Source: Candidatus Endomicrobiellum roisinitermitis
Lineage (GTDB): Bacteria > Elusimicrobiota > Endomicrobiia > Endomicrobiales > Endomicrobiaceae
Reading direction: 5' to 3'
Assembly: GCA_031287855.1 (NCBI GenBank)
Contig: JAITSL010000038.1
Location: 1 to 64,000 of the forward strand
Length of the DNA stretch: 64,000 nt
Below are positions 59,160-64,000 of this stretch, piece by piece; the stretch's first letter is position 1, and each line of letters starts with the position of its first letter. The notes below the pieces were generated by a model. That model was not told the origin of the DNA and searched no databases. It was given only the letters and a program-made list of their open reading frames with translations. The position numbers and the translations under genes were made by a program.

Positions 59160-60869
59160 TTATTTATTATATATTTTCAATAATTCATTTATAACATCTT
59201 GTGGACTTAAAAGTTTAATTGCATTTTTATCAACAGCTCTAGACTTAAGCTCTACGACATTATTTAACAAACCCTTTTGTCCTATTGTTATTCTGTAAGG
59301 TATGCCTATTAAATCTGCATCTTTAAACTTAATACCAACCCTATCATCTCTGTCGTCAATTAAAACATCTAATCCTTTAGCTGACAATTCTCTATAAATT
59401 TTATTGGTTACTTCTTTTGTTTGTTCATGAGCATAATTTATTGGCACAATAACAACTTCAAAAGGAGCAATATTGTCAGGCCATATTATACCATTATCAT
59501 CGTGAGACTGCTCTATTGTAGCAGCAAGTATTCTTGCAACACCTATCCCATAACAACCCATAACAATAAGATTTTCTTTGCCATTTACATCTAAATAAGT
59601 AGCATTTAAGGACTTAGAATATTTTGTTCCAAGTTTAAATATGTGACCTATTTCTATTCCTCTAGAAAACTTTAAATTTTCTTTTTTACATTTTGGGCAG
59701 ATATCACCTTCTTTTACTTTTCTAATATCTGCTACTATATCAGCACTATAATCTCTGTTATAGTTTACATTCTTTATATGAATTTTTTTTTTATTTGCCC
59801 CTGTGACAGCATTTGAAATTTCTATTACAGATAGGTCTGCTATTATCTTTACATCTTTAAGACCTACAGGTCCAACAAATCCTTTAGGGGATTTCGTTAC
59901 AAAATTTATAGTTTGTTCATCAGCAAGCACAACTTCGTTTGCTCTAAGCAAATTTTGAAGTTTTATCTCGTTTACATCATAGTCTCCTCTTACTAAAACA
60001 ACTATTGGAGATCCATCAGCTAAATAAACCATAGTTTTTATAAATTTTGCATAAGGCAAATTTAAAAATTTCGACACATCACTTACAGCACAAACTTCGG
60101 GTGTTAAAACTTCTTGCATATCAAAAAGTTCTTCCTCTTGATAAGAAACTGCTACTAAACTTTCTGCTTTCTCACTATTTGCTCCATAACCACAGTTACA
60201 CCAAGCAATTTCTTCTTCACCTGTATCTGCAAGCACCATAAATTCACAAGACTGCGACCCACCTATTGCACCAGAAGCAGCCTCAACAGATCTAAATTTA
60301 AAACCGCACCTTTTACAAATATTAATGTATACACCATACATTTGTTTGTAATATACCTCCAAATCTGTCTCATCAGTATGGAAAGAGTATGCATCTTTCA
60401 TCAAAAATTCTCTAGAACGCATAACTCCAAAGCGCGGGCGAATTTCATCTCTAAATTTAGTGCCAAACTGGTATAACATAAACGGCAATTGTTTATAAGA
60501 TTTAACTTCTTTTCTAACTAAGTCAGTAATAGCTTCTTCTGCAGTCGGGGCAAGACAAAATTCAGATTCTTTTCTGTCTTTAAGTCTAAAAAGCTCTTTA
60601 CCATAAACGTCCCATCTACCTGTCTGAAGCCATAAATCTTTAGGAAATAGCAGAGGTAATGCTACTTCTTGTCCACCAGCTTTGTTCATTTCTTCCCTTA
60701 TAATATTTTCTACTTTTCTTAAAGCTTTAAGACCTAAAGGCAAAAACTCATAAAACCCAGACATTAATTTACGTATCATACCAGCTCTTATCATTAACTT
60801 TGCAGATACTATATCAGCATCTTGCGGAGCTTCTCTTAATGTAGGGATCAACATTTTAGAAAACAGCAT
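59160..60869 (-). CDS. proS: Prolyl-tRNA synthetase
   Basis: LRKVENIIREEMNKAGGQEVALPLLFPKDLW; FRDEIRPRFGVMRSREFLMKDAYSFH; GCYGIGVARILAATIEQ. Confidence 0.97.
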   Translation of the reverse strand: MLFSKMLIPTLREAPQDADIVSAKLMIRAGMIRKLMSGFYEFLPLGLKALRKVENIIREEMNKAGGQEVALPLLFPKDLWLQTGRWDVYGKELFRLKDRKESEFCLAPTAEEAITDLVRKEVKSYKQLPFMLYQFGTKFRDEIRPRFGVMRSREFLMKDAYSFHTDETDLEVYYKQMYGVYINICKRCGFKFRSVEAASGAIGGSQSCEFMVLADTGEEEIAWCNCGYGANSEKAESLVAVSYQEEELFDMQEVLTPEVCAVSDVSKFLNLPYAKFIKTMVYLADGSPIVVLVRGDYDVNEIKLQNLLRANEVVLADEQTINFVTKSPKGFVGPVGLKDVKIIADLSVIEISNAVTGANKKKIHIKNVNYNRDYSADIVADIRKVKEGDICPKCKKENLKFSRGIEIGHIFKLGTKYSKSLNATYLDVNGKENLIVMGCYGIGVARILAATIEQSHDDNGIIWPDNIAPFEVVIVPINYAHEQTKEVTNKIYRELSAKGLDVLIDDRDDRVGIKFKDADLIGIPYRITIGQKGLLNNVVELKSRAVDKNAIKLLSPQDVINELLKIYNK

Positions 60870-60887
60870 ACTTTCCTCTTAAAAAAT

Positions 60888-61352
60888 TTATCTTGAAATC
60901 TTTAATATTTTAAATTTAGCTTTACCAGCTGGCAATTCTACTTCAACTGTCTGGCCCACTTTATGACCAAGCAATCCTTGTACAAGAGGAGATTGTACAG
61001 ATATCTTACTTGCAGACGGATCAGCTTCTTCTAAGTCTACCACTCTATATTCATAATTATCGCCATCTTCGTCTTGAATTGTTATTGTAACACCAATAAA
61101 AATCTTGTCTGGATCTATATTTTGTTCTTCTATAATCTTTGCACTAGCTATTTTAGAGTCAAGTTCTACAATTCTGCGCATAAGCTTAGTAAGAGTTTCT
61201 TTTGCAGCATCGTATTCTGCATTTTCCCTTAAATCACCGTGTTCTCTTGCTTTTGCAATCTCATCTTGAATTAACGGTTTTCTTTTTTGTAGCTCTTGTA
61301 ACTCTTTAATTAATTTTTCCCTACCATCTCTTGTTAAATAAATTTCTGCCAT
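60888..61352 (-). CDS. greA: Transcription elongation factor GreA
   Basis: YLTRDGREKLIKELQELQ; IAKAREHGDLRENAEYDAAKE; PLVQGLLGHKVGQTVEVELPAG. Confidence 0.97.
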   Translation of the reverse strand: MAEIYLTRDGREKLIKELQELQKRKPLIQDEIAKAREHGDLRENAEYDAAKETLTKLMRRIVELDSKIASAKIIEEQNIDPDKIFIGVTITIQDEDGDNYEYRVVDLEEADPSASKISVQSPLVQGLLGHKVGQTVEVELPAGKAKFKILKISR

Positions 61353-61362
61353 TTTTTACTCC

Positions 61363-62445
61363 TTAAGACAAACAAGTCTTTAACATATCAATTAGTTTAG
61401 GAACCCATTTATCAGACTTTACTTTTCCTATAATTTGCCCGTTTTTAAATACTATTGCCTCATCATTACCACCAGCTATACCAAAGTCAGCATCGTTTGC
61501 TTCACCAGGCCCATTAACAACACAGCCCATCAAAGCAACTTTTATAGGGCTTTTAACCTTTTTCAAACCTTGTATTAAAGCAGCTTTTTTTTCAAATTCG
61601 CAAACAATATTTATTAAATCTACTTTACATCTTGCACATGTCGGACAAGAAATAATTTCTAGACCCGTACTACGCAAATGCATAGCTTGTAAAAGAGAGT
61701 ATGCAACTTTTACTTCCTCTATAGGGTTTGCCGTAAGAGATACTCTTAAAGTGTCTCCTATACCATCGTTTAGCATTATTCCAAGACCTGCACAAGATTT
61801 TACAGTGCCACTAAAAAGAGAGCCTGCCTCCGTTATTCCTAAATGTAGAGGATAGTTTCTTTTTAAAGCAAAAAGTTTATACGCCTGCAGAGTAGTATTT
61901 ATGTTTGACGCTTTTAAAGATACAACAATATCTTCAAAATTTAAATTTTCTAAAATTTTAACATGCTCCATAGCAGCACTAGCTAAGGCTTTTGCTTTAG
62001 ACATGTTATCAACAAAATTATGAACTATTTTTAACGAACCTGCATTAGCTCCTATACGTATAGGAATACGCGCGTTTTTTGCTTCTTTTACAACAGATTC
62101 AACCTTTTCTTTAGAACCAATATTACCAGGATTAATCCTTAGTTTATCTATTCCTTGCTTTACAGCTTCAATTGCTATTTTATGGTCAAAGTGAATATCT
62201 GCAACTAAAGGTATTTTTATACGCTTTTTTATTTTACCTACATTTTCTGCAGCCTCTATAGTTGGAAGAGAAACTCTTACAATTTCACAGCCAACTTCCT
62301 CTAGCTGCTTTATTTGCCTTACTGTAGCTTTCCAGTCTTTAGTATCTGTATTTGTCATAGACTGAACTGCAATAGGGTAACCGCCTCCTATTGTAACATT
62401 ACCTACATTTATCTTTTTTGTTTGATTTCTTTTATAAAACTTCAT
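61363..62445 (-). CDS. ispG: 4-hydroxy-3-methylbut-2-enyl-diphosphate synthase
   Basis: VTIGGGYPIAVQSMTNTDT; VADIHFDHKIAIEA; LRINPGNIG; CPTCARC; VALMGCVVNGPGEA. Confidence 0.97.
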   Translation of the reverse strand: MKFYKRNQTKKINVGNVTIGGGYPIAVQSMTNTDTKDWKATVRQIKQLEEVGCEIVRVSLPTIEAAENVGKIKKRIKIPLVADIHFDHKIAIEAVKQGIDKLRINPGNIGSKEKVESVVKEAKNARIPIRIGANAGSLKIVHNFVDNMSKAKALASAAMEHVKILENLNFEDIVVSLKASNINTTLQAYKLFALKRNYPLHLGITEAGSLFSGTVKSCAGLGIMLNDGIGDTLRVSLTANPIEEVKVAYSLLQAMHLRSTGLEIISCPTCARCKVDLINIVCEFEKKAALIQGLKKVKSPIKVALMGCVVNGPGEANDADFGIAGGNDEAIVFKNGQIIGKVKSDKWVPKLIDMLKTCLS

Positions 62446-62469
62446 ACAGTAATTATCCCAGTATGTAAA

Positions 62470-62721
62470 CTAAACATTAGCTTCATTATGATCCCTAATA
62501 GATTTTCCGCCAATCGTTAAGCCATCCTCAATAATAATTTTCGTCTCAGATTCCGTTAAAGAATTACCTTCAATGGCATTGCTGGTGTAAACAAATCCTA
62601 TACGCTAATATTCTTGCAAGTTATTTACTAAATCCTTGCTAAATGGACGATACTGGCCTATTTCTTTTTTTAATTCATCGACTTCTTGAATTCTGTCCTT
62701 ATAAGAATTTAACATTTTCAT
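62470..62721 (-). pseudogene. Truncated Fic-family N-terminal remnant
   Basis: MKMLNSYKDRIQEVDELKKEIGQYRPFSKDLVNNLQEY*RIGFVYTSNAIEGNSLTESETKIIIEDGLTIGGKSIRDHNEANV*: one internal stop, ends before any HPFxxGNGR core. Confidence 0.8.
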
Positions 62722-62737
62722 CCTTTTAAATATAGAA

Positions 62738-63790
62738 CTATTTGCCGAACAACTTTCCTATACCTAACCTCAAGAGATCACTGTAAGTGGCAAAAATAAA
62801 AATAACCAAAATAAATAACAAGCCTATAGTGTTATAAATTTGTACAACTTTTGTGCTTATTTGCTTTTTTATTATTCCTTCAATAAAAAATAATACTATC
62901 ATACCACCATCTACCATAGGTATAGGAAAAAGATTAAACAGTCCAAGAGCTACAGATATAATACCAAGTAATTTTAAGTACTCGTCAATACCAGACTTTG
63001 TAGCATCAGCTATAATATACATAATTCCTATAGGACCAGAAAGCTCAGGTTTTTCAAAAGAAACTATTTCGTTATAAAGATATTTTACAGTCATAAGAGT
63101 CTGAACAATCACAACTTTAGAACCTAAATACACAGACTTAAAAAAATTTGCGTCATCATGTGTAACATAAGGAGTTATTCCTATAACTCCTGTTCCGGTT
63201 ACAGGATTTTTTGATACAAGCATAGCTACATTAAAAGAATATGAGCCTCTTTCTACAACAAAATAAGTTTCTTTGCCTGCTTTGCTTTTTAAATTTTTAG
63301 ACAAATCCTCCCAAGTGCTTACACTTTTTCCATCTATAGATATTATTTTATCTCCGGACATAAGTCCTGCATGTTCTGCCGGACAATCCTTTAAAACATC
63401 ACCAATTTTAGAACTGTTAGATATTGTTGACGTTCCCCAAATATTAAAAATAAAAGCGAACAAAATTATAGCAAGTAAATAATTACAAAAAGGTCCTAAA
63501 AAAGCTATAAATATTTTTTTATACCACATTAACGATAAGTACTCGCCAATTTCACCTTTAGCTTTTTTAGGGTTTTCTCCAGCCATCAAAACACCCCCTC
63601 CTAAAGGAAAAGCTTTTATTGCATATTTTGTTCCATTATGGTTAACTTTTAGTATGTCAGGCCCAAAACCTAATACAAATGCTAGCACTTTTACTTTACA
63701 CATTTTAGCTGCAATAAAATGCCCTAACTCATGTATAAAAATTAAAAAACCAAAACCTACTATAATTCCTAAAATCTCAAGGACAATCAT
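62738..63790 (-). CDS. rseP: RIP site-2 metalloprotease RseP
   Basis: IHELGHFIAAK (HExxH); PDZ-like GLMSGDKIISIDGKSV; NLFPIPMVDGG. Confidence 0.95.
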   Translation of the reverse strand: MIVLEILGIIVGFGFLIFIHELGHFIAAKMCKVKVLAFVLGFGPDILKVNHNGTKYAIKAFPLGGGVLMAGENPKKAKGEIGEYLSLMWYKKIFIAFLGPFCNYLLAIILFAFIFNIWGTSTISNSSKIGDVLKDCPAEHAGLMSGDKIISIDGKSVSTWEDLSKNLKSKAGKETYFVVERGSYSFNVAMLVSKNPVTGTGVIGITPYVTHDDANFFKSVYLGSKVVIVQTLMTVKYLYNEIVSFEKPELSGPIGIMYIIADATKSGIDEYLKLLGIISVALGLFNLFPIPMVDGGMIVLFFIEGIIKKQISTKVVQIYNTIGLLFILVIFIFATYSDLLRLGIGKLFGK

Positions 63791-63799
63791 AAATACTCC

Positions 63800-64000
63800 C
63801 TATATTCCCTTTTTTATTAAATTGCTAACGTAGTCTCTAGACCAAGCGTCCGCTTTGATAAATGTATCTACAGACTTATTCTTTAAAATTTTATGCGATA
63901 CTATAGCCTTTTTAACGATTTTTGCAATATCTGTAAACTTTATATTCCCACTTAAAAATGCATCCACACAAACTTCGTTTGCTGCATTCATAACCGCAGG
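63800..64000 (-). CDS. dxr: 1-deoxy-D-xylulose 5-phosphate reductoisomerase, C-terminal part (truncated by window edge)
   Basis: PAVMNAANEVCVDAFLSGNIKFTDIAKIVKKAI open to the right edge; next to rseP and ispG, a common order. Confidence 0.88.
   Translation of the reverse strand, partial: PAVMNAANEVCVDAFLSGNIKFTDIAKIVKKAIVSHKILKNKSVDTFIKADAWSRDYVSNLIKKGI

Overview
Low-GC, gene-dense bacterial chromosome segment. Almost every gene is on the minus strand; the clear exception is an M48 peptidase at about 40.5-41.75 kb. Protein content suggests a Gram-negative host-associated bacterium, possibly Elusimicrobiota/Endomicrobium-like; this is inference, not tested by any search. Housekeeping blocks include radA, an mla-type ABC/MCE operon, alr, dnaB-rplI-rpsR-ssb-rpsF, fba, accA, pyruvate:ferredoxin oxidoreductase, recR, dnaX, metG, ricT-like, holB, tmk, addAB-like, smpB, gcvT, lpdA, proS, greA, ispG, rseP and the end of dxr. 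Three tRNAs are visible: Ala-CGC, Leu-CAA and Thr-TGT. Accessory or decaying content includes an edge-truncated sensor kinase whose N-terminal domain resembles a cyclodipeptide synthase, and a dispersed ~200-bp element that folds into one long hairpin (two good copies, two degraded). It also includes several pseudogenes (AAA-ATPase/PD-(D/E)XK type, VOC-like, Fic-like, outer-membrane remnant), a PorV/TPR plus FlgD-Ig pair next to a large Thr-rich secreted protein, and a reduced TadE/secretin cluster. The strongest leads are the dispersed palindromic element and the CDPS-like/PAS/kinase fusion. No CRISPR array, rRNA operon or intact transposase was seen.
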